64,000 nucleotides of DNA from Sphingomonas lacusdianchii (GTDB lineage: Bacteria; Pseudomonadota; Alphaproteobacteria; Sphingomonadales; Sphingomonadaceae): assembly GCF_022664395.1 (NCBI RefSeq), contig NZ_JAKRET010000006.1, positions 1 to 64,000 of the forward strand, in the 5' to 3' direction. Each line of letters starts with the position of its first letter. Positions within the stretch are counted from its first letter, which is position 1. Shown here in pieces: positions 1 to 8,230 of this stretch. Made by a program: the position numbers and the translations under genes. The notes beneath the pieces were generated by a model. That model saw nothing but the letters and a program-made list of their open reading frames with translations. It did not search any database and was not told where the DNA came from.

Positions 1-437
1 GGTGTTCATGCCGCCCTTGGTGCGCCCGATCAGGCGGCCGAAATCCCCTTTTTAACCCGCAGGCTCGATGCCGTGCGGTGCACCTTCAGGTAAGTCGCGT
101 CGATCATGACCGTCTTCGGCTCGGCGTCCGCCGCAGCCAAGCCCTCCATCATCCGCGTGAACACGCCTGCCTCGCCCCAGCGCTTCCAACGGTTATACAA
201 CGTCTTGTGCGGGCCGTAGGCACTCGGCGCGTCTCGCCAGCGCAGCCCGTTTCGATTGACGAACACGATACCGCTCAGCACCCGACGATCGTCCACGCGT
301 GGCTTACCGTGGCTCTTGGGAAAGAACGGCCGAAGCCGTTCCATCTGCTCGTCCGTCAACCAGTACAGGTCGCTCATTTCAGTCTCCTCTCGGAGCCTGA
401 ATCAGATCGCACGCCTCCCATCAATGGGTCCTGAACC
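1..437 (-). mobile_element. IS5-family insertion sequence, cut by window edge
   Basis: Upstream end of an IS5-family (IS427-like) element whose transposase runs leftwards out of the window. The outer end is placed at about 437 because GGGTCCTGAACC abuts a CTAG tetranucleotide at 437-440, the usual TA/CTAG target context of this group. The other terminal repeat lies beyond base 1, so the boundary and any target duplication cannot be confirmed here. The element belongs to, or has jumped into, the integrated island next to tRNA-Gln. Confidence 0.75.
30..377 (-). CDS. IS5-family transposase, orfA part (115 aa)
   Basis: First half of an IS5/IS427-type DDE transposase. The N-terminal helix-turn-helix region begins MSDLYWLTDEQMERL, and the first catalytic aspartate is in the VMIDATYLK motif near residue 93. 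The 0 frame ends at base 30 shortly after an A5G4 run (revcomp of bases 46-54). Re-reading one G there (a -1 shift) gives an open frame that continues as GDFGRLIGRTKGGMNT to the window edge, a conserved transposase stretch. This fits the programmed frameshift that joins orfA and orfB in this family. The start ATG at 377 follows a GGAG-like site. Whether the full enzyme is intact cannot be judged because orfB is outside the window. Confidence 0.85.
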   Translation of the reverse strand: MSDLYWLTDEQMERLRPFFPKSHGKPRVDDRRVLSGIVFVNRNGLRWRDAPSAYGPHKTLYNRWKRWGEAGVFTRMMEGLAAADAEPKTVMIDATYLKVHRTASSLRVKKGISAA

Positions 438-440
438 TAG

Positions 441-703
441 GCCAACCGCGTTCGTCCAGCAGATCACGGACGGCGCGAATGCCTTCCGCCGGTATGGCCA
501 TCACCCATCAACCGATCCGCGCCGCGAAGCGGCCCATGTTCTGCTGGAGGTGGCTCAATGCGACGGCATCGGTTTCCGCGAAGTCACCGCCATCGGCCAT
601 AATGGCCTATGGGTATTCGGCGACCATGCCCAGCAGGATATGCGAGCGGCGTTGCCGCTCGGCGTGCCATGCTTCGCCCTACGCCTGGAATTGAGCGCAT
701 CTG
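441..703 (-). pseudogene. decayed coding remnant between IS and integrase
   Basis: No intact gene is convincing here. One minus-strand frame reads through protein-like segments separated by stops, for example MADGGDFAETDAVALSHLQQ and then PAEGIRAVRDLLDERGW, which ends at the IS boundary. The plus strand has open but compositionally shadow-like frames. The stretch may be what is left of an island gene hit by the IS. I do not recognise the family. Confidence 0.2.
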
Positions 704-2725
704 TCACGTCACCGTGTTGTCACACTGACCTTTACGCCGCGTGGGACGGGGCTTCCGCAGGCCAACTGGAAGCAGTGTGATGACGCGCTGCTCCAGCAGA
801 TGGCCGGTGACGACCGGGATCTTCTCGACCACGGACTTGAGCTTCTGAAGCGATGCCGCCGACGGATAGCGCGTCTCGCCTTCCCCGCCCTTGCCCCGGT
901 GCCCAAGATGATCGTTGCGGAACTCGAGAAAGACTTCCTGATCCTTCAACTCGTCCGACACCATGTGACGGGCCGAATGCATTGCCTGCCCCGGCGCCAG
1001 ATCCGGGACCAATGGCGCGATGTAGACCCACCACAGCTTGTAGAAAACGTCGCCCAGCTTCCGCTTGGTATCGCCGCCCGGCACCAATTCGGGGAAGGGC
1101 AGCCGCTCGCCCGCCGCCCGCATGGCGTCCACATAGCGCAGAAAACCGAGGCGGACGAGTTCGTCCGCGATTACGTTCACCCGGCGGGCCGACTTGTTCT
1201 TCACGCGTCCCGTGTCGGTGGCGCGGATCAGCAGATAGTCGATGCCGTGCCGGTGTTCGACATCTTCGATCATCAGCTTGCACAACTCCTCGCGGCGGGC
1301 GCCCGTATACCAGACCAGCAGCAGCAGATAGAAAAGACCGTCGTGGATGATACTTTTGCCCGGCTTCAGCCTGTCGCCGGTGCCGGCACAGCCGGTCCAG
1401 GGCGGCAGGCTGAACAACGCCTCGCCCTGCTCGCGCGTGTAGCGCTTCCGGGCTTCGCGTTCGTCCTCGTCGATCGCGGTGGTGAACTCCGAAAAGTCGA
1501 TGACAGGCGCGGACGGGACCTGGCTGCGCACGAAGGCATGAACCTGAGCCAGCTTGTGAAAGTGCTTGTTTGTCGTTCCGGTGGAAAAGCCGATGCGGTC
1601 TGCCTTCAGCTTATCGTCGGCGACATCCTTTGCCGCCAGCGCCACGGCCTCTTCAAGCGTCTGTGCCATCCCGCGATGACGGGGGGACTTGCCGTAATGG
1701 ATCGGCAGTTTGTCGAAATATTTGTCAAGCTTGAGGATGTCCTCCTTGGTCACCTTCCAGAGCGGCGTCCCCGGCGGCAACGACTTTTGCAGCAAGGTTG
1801 CCGCCCACAGGATCTGCCGCAGGGTGTGTTCATCGACACTTTCCCTAGCGCGCTTGCCCTGACGCCGGTGGTCGAGCAGCCTAGGCGTTTCCGCGATCAT
1901 CCGCTCCGCGGCCTCAACGGGACCGCAGTGCAGCCACGCCTTCGGCACACCAGAAACAGCGGGCGAATCCGCCGGCGATGCATCGTTGGCAGCTGTTGGG
2001 GCTGCGGACGGAGGCGGCGGTGACGAGGCGCACGCCATAGGATCGCTCGGCTCAGCCAGCGTGCGCAACTGCTTCTCCGCGTCCGCATAGACGTCACGAT
2101 ACGTCGGGTAGAGCGCGAGTTCGACCATCCAGCGCAACCGGTCATCGATCGCGAAACCGGCCGCGGCGAGATGGCGGTCGATCTCGTCTTTGCGGATCGG
2201 GCTGACACCCTTGTTCTCGCGCAACGCGATGACGGTCTTCAGGTCGGCGATGCGCTGCGCGTCCCAGCCGTCCGCTTCGAGCGCGCTCTGCTCCTCCGGC
2301 AGAAACGACATATGTCCGCCCCGCGACGTCAGGCGCTGGAAATAGTCGACGAAGGCGCGGTTGGTAGCCGAATGATATTCGGCGTCGTCGGGCGTGGCAC
2401 GCTGCTCGAAGCAGACCTCGGCCAGCCGCTCCTCGTACATCGCTCTGGCGATCGCCTGAAGCTCGCGTTCGGTCATGCCGCCATTGGCGCGGATACGGTC
2501 GTTCAACATGGACACCACCCGATCATAGGACGCGGTCAGGACCGCGCCACGGTTACGCGCCTGCAGCCGGTCGGGGGTTCCGAGCGACAGGCGGACATCA
2601 AGGGGCTTAGTATGGAACGAATAATGAACCCGGCGCCACCAGAAAATGTGGCCGCGGCGGAAAACATGCTGAAGCGACGCCAAGGACGACCTCCCCGGAC
2701 AGCCACATGGCACAGTCACCTGCAC
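704..2725 (-). CDS. tyrosine recombinase / phage-type integrase (673 aa)
   Basis: Site-specific recombinase expected to integrate and excise a mobile element at the neighbouring tRNA-Gln. The N-terminus (RRGHIFWWRRVHYSF, residues 24-38) resembles the DUF6538 domain of large proteobacterial integrases. The catalytic domain shows the box I arginine in YTGARREELCKL (about residue 475), the HxxR motif in HSARHM (about 585), the LGHRG motif, and the nucleophilic tyrosine in TRYPS (about 616). The start taken is a GTG at 2725 without a strong ribosome site, so a start a little further in is possible. The gene reads away from the 3' end of the tRNA, only 56 bases off, the normal layout for an integrase at an attachment site. 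Confidence 0.9.
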   Translation of the reverse strand: MQVTVPCGCPGRSSLASLQHVFRRGHIFWWRRVHYSFHTKPLDVRLSLGTPDRLQARNRGAVLTASYDRVVSMLNDRIRANGGMTERELQAIARAMYEERLAEVCFEQRATPDDAEYHSATNRAFVDYFQRLTSRGGHMSFLPEEQSALEADGWDAQRIADLKTVIALRENKGVSPIRKDEIDRHLAAAGFAIDDRLRWMVELALYPTYRDVYADAEKQLRTLAEPSDPMACASSPPPPSAAPTAANDASPADSPAVSGVPKAWLHCGPVEAAERMIAETPRLLDHRRQGKRARESVDEHTLRQILWAATLLQKSLPPGTPLWKVTKEDILKLDKYFDKLPIHYGKSPRHRGMAQTLEEAVALAAKDVADDKLKADRIGFSTGTTNKHFHKLAQVHAFVRSQVPSAPVIDFSEFTTAIDEDEREARKRYTREQGEALFSLPPWTGCAGTGDRLKPGKSIIHDGLFYLLLLVWYTGARREELCKLMIEDVEHRHGIDYLLIRATDTGRVKNKSARRVNVIADELVRLGFLRYVDAMRAAGERLPFPELVPGGDTKRKLGDVFYKLWWVYIAPLVPDLAPGQAMHSARHMVSDELKDQEVFLEFRNDHLGHRGKGGEGETRYPSAASLQKLKSVVEKIPVVTGHLLEQRVITLLPVGLRKPRPTRRKGQCDNTVT

Positions 2726-2781
2726 ACTGGGGCGTCACCGGACTGGGGTTAGCCAGCGAAGTCAATTACTTGGCGAGGAAT

Positions 2782-2856
2782 TGGCTGGGGCGGCAGGATT
2801 CGAACCTACGAATGCCGGTACCAAAAACCGGTGCCTTACCGCTTGGCGACGCCCCA
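2782..2856 (-). tRNA. tRNA-Gln (anticodon TTG)
   Basis: The cloverleaf is read on the minus strand. The acceptor stem TGGGGCG pairs with CGCCCCA, the anticodon arm is CCGGT-TTTTGGT-ACCGG with TTG as anticodon, and the T arm is GTAGG-TTCGAAT-CCTGC. The discriminator base is G and CCA is encoded. The weak U1-A72 pair and G73 are typical of glutamine tRNA. Its 3' end faces the integrase gene, so it is the likely attachment site. Confidence 0.95.
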
Positions 2857-2978
2857 GCAACCGCGCGTTGCGCGGTGGTGGGGCACTAGGGGGATTGTCG
2901 TTGTTGTGCAACCGGGTTTGTGGGGAAACCTGTACGCGCTGGGTCGTTGAGGCGGAACACAGCCAGGAAGGAACATGC

Positions 2979-3458
2979 ATGTCGACCAAGAGTCCCGCCG
3001 AAATCCGCGAAGCCATGTGGAAGGCGATGGCCGCCAGCCCCTATGTGATGCTCGGGCTGACCGGCAAGCACCAGCATTCCGAACCGATGTATGCCGTGCT
3101 CGACGAAGAAGCCGACAGCGAATTCTGGTTCTACACCAAGCGCGACAACCGCGCGGCCGAGGGCGGTCCGGCGATGGTGCAGTTCGTCGCCAAGGGCCAT
3201 GACCTGTTCGCCTGCATCGCCGGCAGGCTGACCGAGGAAAGCGACCCCGCCATTATCGACAAATATTGGTCGAAGCAGGTCGAAGCCTGGTATGAACAGG
3301 GCCGGCAGGACCCGTCGCTGCTGATGCTGCGGTTCGACCTCGACAGCGCCGAAATCTGGGAAACCGATCAGTCGCTGCTCGGCAAGCTGAAGATGTTCAC
3401 CGGCCAGACGATCAAGGGCGGCGACGAAGCCGGTAGCCACGCCAGGGTCGACGTCTGA
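2979..3458 (+). CDS. pyridoxamine 5'-phosphate oxidase-like FMN-binding protein (general stress protein family, 159 aa)
   Basis: Small flavin split-barrel protein of the general-stress-protein-26 type (Pyrid_ox_like). Recognisable features are an early SPYVMLGLTG strand, the FWFYTKRDN strand that usually contacts flavin, a middle FVAKGHDLFACIAGRL segment, and the C-terminal pattern with EIWETDQSLLGKLKMFTGQTIKGG. Known relatives bind FMN or F420 and their substrate is usually unknown. The ATG at 2979 follows AGGAAGGAA; an upstream open frame runs through the antisense of the tRNA and was discarded. It stands alone, convergent with the PHA depolymerase and separated from it by a strong hairpin. 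Confidence 0.88.
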   Translation: MSTKSPAEIREAMWKAMAASPYVMLGLTGKHQHSEPMYAVLDEEADSEFWFYTKRDNRAAEGGPAMVQFVAKGHDLFACIAGRLTEESDPAIIDKYWSKQVEAWYEQGRQDPSLLMLRFDLDSAEIWETDQSLLGKLKMFTGQTIKGGDEAGSHARVDV

Positions 3459-3463
3459 TATGA

Positions 3464-3494
3464 AAGAGGGCGGGGGTTCGCGCCCCGCCCTCTT
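3464..3494. terminator. bidirectional terminator hairpin
   Basis: A perfect 12-bp stem (AAGAGGGCGGGG / CCCCGCCCTCTT) with a 7-base loop sits between two convergent genes, with pyrimidine-rich CCTTTCC after it on the plus strand and an A/T-leaning flank on the other side. Confidence 0.85.
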
Positions 3495-3514
3495 CCTTTC
3501 CGCTAACCGTCCGG

Positions 3515-4747
3515 TCAACCGGCGTGGCGCGCGATCCATTCCTCCAGCACCGGCGCGATGCGATTGCGCCATTTCGACCCGTTGAAGATGCCGTAATGGC
3601 CGACTTCGGGCGCCATGTGATACTGCTTCAGTTCGTCCGACAGGCCGGTCGCCAGCGTCAGCGCGGCGCGGGTCTGCCCCAGCCCCGAAATATCGTCGCG
3701 CTCCCCTTCGATCGCGAGAACCGCCGTATCGGTGATCGCACCCGGATCGACCGGGCACCCGCGATGCTTCATCGTGCCCTCGGGCAGTGCGTGGGTCTGG
3801 AACACCAGATCGATCGTCTGCAGATAGAATTCGGCGGTCATGTCGCACACCGCGCGATATTCTTCGTAGAAGCGCTGGGTCGTCCCCGCCCCTTCGCCAT
3901 CGCCCTGCACCAGATGCTTGAACATCTCCCAGTGAGAGATCATGTGGCTGCCGAGGTTCATGCTCATGAAACCGGCAAGTTGCAGGAAGCCCGGATAGAC
4001 GCGGCGGCCGGCGCCGGGATAGGTCATCGGCACGGTGGCGATGACATTCTGTTCGAACCACGCATGCGGCCGTTCGGTCGCCAGCGTGTTGACCGCGGTC
4101 GGAGCCTCGCGCGTATCGATCGGTCCGCCCATCATGGTCAGCGTGCGCGGACGGTTGGGATGGCGGTCCGCCCCCATCAGCGCGGTCGCGGCATAGACCG
4201 GGACCGAGGGCTGGCACACCGCCAGCACATGGGCACGCGCGTCGCCGTCCTCGCCGATCTTTTCGAGGAAGGCCGTGACATAGTCGATATAGTCGTCAAG
4301 GTCGAACCGCCCCGCCGACAGCGGCACCAGCTTCGCATCGCGCCAGTCGGTGATGTACACATCGGCGGTCGGCAACATCCGTTCGACGGTACCGCGCAGC
4401 AACGTCGCATAATGGCCGCTCATCGGCGCGACGATCAGCAGCTTCGGCCCGCCCTCGACCCCTTCCCGAACGAAGCGCTTGAGCTGACCGAAGGGACGCC
4501 GCAGCACGATCTCCTCCCGCACCGCCACCTGCTTGCCATCGACCGTCGTGCTGGTAAGGCCGAAGGCCGGCTTGCCGCGCGGGGCAGCGGCATGGGCGAA
4601 CACCGCCAGCGCCGATCCGAGCACCGGACCGCCGCCAAAATAGGCGAAGGGGTTGCTCGGGTTCTGCAGCAGGCCCGCGCCGAAATTGGCCATCGCGCTG
4701 GCGCCGGCGAGCAACGAGCGTTGCCATTCATAAGTGTCGTACAACAT
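3515..4747 (-). CDS. phaZ: intracellular polyhydroxyalkanoate depolymerase (410 aa)
   Basis: Cytoplasmic enzyme that mobilises stored polyhydroxybutyrate. The protein starts MLYDTYEWQRSLLAG, as intracellular PhaZ proteins do, lacks a signal peptide, and has the usual length near 410 residues. The nucleophile region reads VLAVCQPSVPVYAA with Cys178, matching the cysteine nucleophile known for Ralstonia PhaZ1 in place of a lipase-box serine. A C-terminal EVGHYGIFNG histidine segment completes the likely triad. The ATG at 4747 was chosen by homology of the N-terminus; the frame stays open upstream to 4948 but that part does not look like PhaZ. The gene is divergent from the ABC exporter. Confidence 0.93.
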   Translation of the reverse strand: MLYDTYEWQRSLLAGASAMANFGAGLLQNPSNPFAYFGGGPVLGSALAVFAHAAAPRGKPAFGLTSTTVDGKQVAVREEIVLRRPFGQLKRFVREGVEGGPKLLIVAPMSGHYATLLRGTVERMLPTADVYITDWRDAKLVPLSAGRFDLDDYIDYVTAFLEKIGEDGDARAHVLAVCQPSVPVYAATALMGADRHPNRPRTLTMMGGPIDTREAPTAVNTLATERPHAWFEQNVIATVPMTYPGAGRRVYPGFLQLAGFMSMNLGSHMISHWEMFKHLVQGDGEGAGTTQRFYEEYRAVCDMTAEFYLQTIDLVFQTHALPEGTMKHRGCPVDPGAITDTAVLAIEGERDDISGLGQTRAALTLATGLSDELKQYHMAPEVGHYGIFNGSKWRNRIAPVLEEWIARHAG

Positions 4748-4965
4748 GGGCACCCCGAACCTGGTCTGACGGGGAACACCCGTACCAGCAAAAATATAGC
4801 GATTCGTTGCGGTCAGCAACGCTCCGAACGTCGTACGCCATAGATTACCCTGCGCTGAAAGCGCATGGATGATACGGAGCACCGCATCCTTCGATACGTG
4901 TAAGCAACGAAGCGGTACAGAGGTTCCCTTTGCGGTCGGTTCGCACAACCGCTAAGCCGCGCGCC
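4748..4965. promoter_or_regulatory. divergent intergenic region phaZ / ABC exporter
   Basis: This 218-base region must hold both promoters. The only structure seen is a small inverted repeat TGCGCT-gaa-AGCGCA at 4851-4865. A slightly AT-richer patch (AAAAATATAGCGATT, about 4790) lies 50 bases upstream of phaZ and could be promoter sequence. No operator is assigned. Confidence 0.3.
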
Positions 4966-6744
4966 ATGGCAGATCCGGCCCCCGCCCCCGACCGTTCGAA
5001 GATGCTGCCGGCGCTCCGGCTGGTCTGGCGATTCACCATTCGCTACAAGCTGCAACTGGTCGGCGCCCTGGTGTCGCTGATCACCGCAGCGCTCGCGACG
5101 CTGTGGATTCCGCGAACCTTTCAGAAGGTCGTCGACAACGGCTTCGCCATGGGCGCGAACCCCGATCGGATCGGCACCTATTTCGAAGGGCTGCTGGGCG
5201 TGGTCGTGATCCTCGCGGTCGCGACCGCCGGGCGCTTCTACTTCGTGTCGTGGCTGGGCGAACGGACCGTCGCCGACCTGCGACTGGCGGTGCATCGCAA
5301 CCTTCTGACGCTGTCGCCGGGCTATTTCGAGGAGAACCGCCCGTCGGAAATCGCGTCGCGACTGACCGCCGATACCGCGATCGTCGAGGGGATCGTGAGC
5401 ACGACGGTATCGGTCGCGCTGCGCAACCTGCTGGTCGGCATCGGCGGGGTGCTGTACCTGTTCACGCTGCAGCCCAAGCTGACGCTGTACCTGATCGTCG
5501 GGATTCCGGTGATCGTGCTGCCGATCATGTGGCTGGGCGGGCGGGTGCGCAAATTGTCGCGGTCGAGCCAGGACCGGATCGCCGATATCGGATCGGTGGC
5601 ATCGGAAACACTGGGCGCGATGAAGATCGTGCAGGCGTTCGGACAGCAGGGCCGCGAAGGCGACCGGTTCGAGGCCGCCGTCGATCGCGGCTTTGAAACC
5701 GCCAAGAAGCGCTTCGCCACCCGCGCGGTCATGACCGCATTCGTCATCGGCATGTTGTTCGCCGCGATCACCCTCATCATGTGGGATGCGGTCAGCGACG
5801 TGGCGGCGGGGCGGACGACGGGGGGCGCGATCACCGCCTTCGTCCTGACCGCGGCGCTGGTCACCGGGTCGTTCGGCGCGCTGACCGAAGTCTATGGCGA
5901 CCTGATCCGCGCCAGCGGTGCCGCCGGGCGGCTGGCCGAATTGCTGGCGCAGCGGCCGGTGATCGCCGCGCCCGCCCGCCCGGTGGCGCTGCCCGAACCG
6001 GCGCGCGGCGCGGTATCGTTCCGGGGCGTCACCTTCCACTATCCGACCCGGCCGGAGGTAGCGGCGCTGGCCGACTTCACGCTCGACGTCACGCCGGGGG
6101 AAACGGTGGCGGTGGTCGGTCCGTCGGGCGCCGGAAAGTCGACGCTGTTCCAGCTGGTTGAGCGGTTCTACGATCCGGCAACGGGCGTGGTCGCGGTCGA
6201 CGGCGTCGATGTCCGCGATGCCGATCCCGAAGCGGTGCGCGCGCGGATCGCGATGGTGCCGCAGGAAACGGTGATCTTCGCCGCCTCGGCCCGCGACAAT
6301 CTGCGCTATGGCCGCTGGGACGCGAGCGACGAACAGCTATGGACGGCGGCCGAGGCAGCCAATGCCACCAGCTTCCTGCGCGCACTGCCAGACGGGCTCG
6401 ACACGTTCCTCGGCGAAGGCGGGGCGCGGCTGTCGGGCGGGCAGCGGCAGCGGGTGGCGATCGCGCGCGCGCTGTTGCGCGACGCGCCGATCCTGCTGCT
6501 CGACGAGGCGACCTCGGCACTGGATGCGGAGAGCGAGCGGCTGGTGCAGGACGCGCTCGACCGGTTGATGGCCGATCGTACGACGCTGGTCATCGCCCAT
6601 CGGCTGGCGACGGTGCGCGCGGCGTCGCGGATCATCGTCATGGACCATGGCCGGATCGTCGAGACCGGACGGCATGGCGAGTTGATCGCGCAGGGCGGGC
6701 TGTATGCGCGGCTGGCGAATTTGCAGTTTCACGAAGCGGGTTGA
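4966..6744 (+). CDS. ABC exporter, fused permease-ATPase (592 aa)
   Basis: Half-transporter of the ABCB/MsbA type. An N-terminal six-helix exporter domain (about residues 20-310) precedes an ATPase domain with Walker A GPSGAGKST near residue 385, signature LSGGQRQRV near 488, Walker B ILLLDEAT near 508 and an H-loop IAHRLATV near 543. Such proteins act as homodimers in the inner membrane and export lipids, drugs or peptides; the substrate cannot be told from sequence. The ATG at 4966 was preferred over a TTG at 4930. No accessory genes are coupled to it. Confidence 0.9.
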   Translation: MADPAPAPDRSKMLPALRLVWRFTIRYKLQLVGALVSLITAALATLWIPRTFQKVVDNGFAMGANPDRIGTYFEGLLGVVVILAVATAGRFYFVSWLGERTVADLRLAVHRNLLTLSPGYFEENRPSEIASRLTADTAIVEGIVSTTVSVALRNLLVGIGGVLYLFTLQPKLTLYLIVGIPVIVLPIMWLGGRVRKLSRSSQDRIADIGSVASETLGAMKIVQAFGQQGREGDRFEAAVDRGFETAKKRFATRAVMTAFVIGMLFAAITLIMWDAVSDVAAGRTTGGAITAFVLTAALVTGSFGALTEVYGDLIRASGAAGRLAELLAQRPVIAAPARPVALPEPARGAVSFRGVTFHYPTRPEVAALADFTLDVTPGETVAVVGPSGAGKSTLFQLVERFYDPATGVVAVDGVDVRDADPEAVRARIAMVPQETVIFAASARDNLRYGRWDASDEQLWTAAEAANATSFLRALPDGLDTFLGEGGARLSGGQRQRVAIARALLRDAPILLLDEATSALDAESERLVQDALDRLMADRTTLVIAHRLATVRAASRIIVMDHGRIVETGRHGELIAQGGLYARLANLQFHEAG

Positions 6745-6757
6745 GGGGGCTTTCCCG

Positions 6758-6843
6758 TCCGTTCGCTTCGAGCGCAGGTTCGAGCTTGCCGAGAGCCACA
6801 GTCGAGAACGGGGTGCCAAAAACGCCCGCGTTCTCGACGAGGG
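6758..6843 (+). repeat. dispersed repeat, family C, copy 1
   Basis: Intergenic stretch beginning TCCGTTCGCTTCGAGCGCAG that closely matches the reverse complement of 44417-44501 over about 85 bases (shared cores TTCGAGCGCAGGTTCGAGCTT and GTCGAGAA, then GGGGTG and TCGACGAGGG). It occupies the space between the ends of two convergent genes. Confidence 0.75.
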
Positions 6844-6867
6844 CTGGGGCGGATTGGCGCTCCTAAC

Positions 6868-8136
6868 CTACGCCACCGCCGCGACCAGTTCGGTCGCCCG
6901 CCCCTGTAACTGCGTGTTGAGGGCACCCAATCCATCGACCAGTCGCGCCAGCGCACCCGCCTGATCGCCGATGCCGTCGGCGGCCGCCGCGATGCCGCTG
7001 GCGCGCGCATCGATATCGGCGCCGGCGCTGCGGGCCTCCTCGACCCGGATCGCGACGGCGTGGATCGTGTCGCGTTCGGCGGCGATGGCGGTGGCGATGG
7101 TCGTGGTGATCGATCCGATCGCGGCGATGGCCGACTGGACCGCACGCTGACCGCCGGCCACGTCGTCCAGCAGCGCCCGGACGGCGTCGACGCGACCGGC
7201 GATATCGCTTGCCGCGTGCTCGGTCTGCCGCGCGAGGGACTTTACCTCGCCCGCGACGACGGCGAAGCCCTGCCCCGCCGCGCCGGCACGTGCCGCCTCG
7301 ATCCCGGCATTGAGCGCCAGCAGGTTGGTCCGTTTGGCAAGGCCGCGGATCAGGTCGAGCATCGCTTCGATCGTCGCGGCGACGTCGGACAGCGACTGGA
7401 CATGATCGCGATTGCGGTCGACCAGATCGCCGGCGTCGCGGCGCAGCCGGTCGGCGCGCTCGGTATCGCGGGTGATGCGTTCGAACGACGCGGCAAGCGC
7501 GTGGCCACGCTGTTCGATATCGACCATGCCGCGTGCGGTCTGATGCGCGGCGGCCGCGACCGACATCGCCCCGCCCCGCGCCGCTGCGGCACGCTGGTCG
7601 AGATCGCCCGCCATCCGCCCGATCGCGGTACAGGCTGCGGCAATATCGCCCGACAGCCGGGTGATCCCGGTTTCGAAGGCATTGGCCGCCTGCCCGATCC
7701 GCTCGGCACGGCGGCGTGCCGCCACCGCCATATCGCCGTGCCAGCCTGCCGCCATCCGCAGCAGCCGTGTCGCGTCGAGCAGCCCGGCAAATTGGCCGCC
7801 GCGCACCAGTACGACGCCATCGTCGCTGTGCAACCCGACCAGTTCGGGGACCGTCGTATCGAAATCGGCGATCGTCGCCCGGCGGAGCAACCGCCCGATA
7901 CCGTTGCCGAAGCTGGGATTGCCGAGCAGCGCGTGACCGAACGGATTGAACAGCAGTTCGCGAACATCGATCTCGCGCAACACCCCCACCGGCCGGCGCT
8001 GCGGATCGAGTACCGCCAGCAGCCGCAGGTCATGATGCGCCCGAAACCGCTCGACGACCGCGGTCAGCGTCGCATCCTGCCCGATGGTCAGGTGGTCGGC
8101 GGTGATGCCGGGGTCGAGGCGGGAAGGACGGGTCAT
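6868..8136 (-). CDS. soluble methyl-accepting chemotaxis-like protein with N-terminal CBS-like region (422 aa)
   Basis: Residues 1-130 resemble a CBS pair ([27 protein letters not shown] followed by a second similar unit ending [14 protein letters not shown]). Residues 160-420 form a long alanine-rich coiled coil with the receptor signalling hairpin, whose tip reads [18 protein letters not shown]. No membrane segment or HAMP domain is seen, so it should be a cytoplasmic sensor that signals to CheA/CheW encoded elsewhere. CBS units often bind adenosine nucleotides, so energy state is a possible input; this is inference. No chemotaxis genes lie nearby. Confidence 0.8.
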   Translation of the reverse strand: MTRPSRLDPGITADHLTIGQDATLTAVVERFRAHHDLRLLAVLDPQRRPVGVLREIDVRELLFNPFGHALLGNPSFGNGIGRLLRRATIADFDTTVPELVGLHSDDGVVLVRGGQFAGLLDATRLLRMAAGWHGDMAVAARRRAERIGQAANAFETGITRLSGDIAAACTAIGRMAGDLDQRAAAARGGAMSVAAAAHQTARGMVDIEQRGHALAASFERITRDTERADRLRRDAGDLVDRNRDHVQSLSDVAATIEAMLDLIRGLAKRTNLLALNAGIEAARAGAAGQGFAVVAGEVKSLARQTEHAASDIAGRVDAVRALLDDVAGGQRAVQSAIAAIGSITTTIATAIAAERDTIHAVAIRVEEARSAGADIDARASGIAAAADGIGDQAGALARLVDGLGALNTQLQGRATELVAAVA

Positions 8137-8176
8137 TGCGCGCCCGACCTAGGTGCCACAGGGTAAACCGGCAGCT

Positions 8177-8215
8177 AACCGGGCGTGACAGTGTGATGAC
8201 ACGCCCGGTTTTCTT
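8177..8215. terminator. hairpin terminator downstream of rnr
   Basis: A perfect 11-bp stem AACCGGGCGTG / CACGCCCGGTT closes a 12-base loop between the end of rnr and the start of the chemoreceptor gene, both on the minus strand. The T-run (TTTTCTT) is on the plus-strand side. On the minus strand only TT follows, so for rnr it is a weak intrinsic terminator. Confidence 0.6.
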
Positions 8216-8230
8216 GCAATTCTCCGGTCG

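Noticed and set aside
479..694. Small plus-strand protein between the IS and the integrase
   Set aside because: Composition looks like a mirror frame, with no ribosome site and no recognisable motif.
2781..2978. N-terminal extension of the flavin split-barrel gene
   Set aside because: It would be translated from the antisense of the tRNA-Gln gene; the family N-terminus and a good ribosome site are at 2979.
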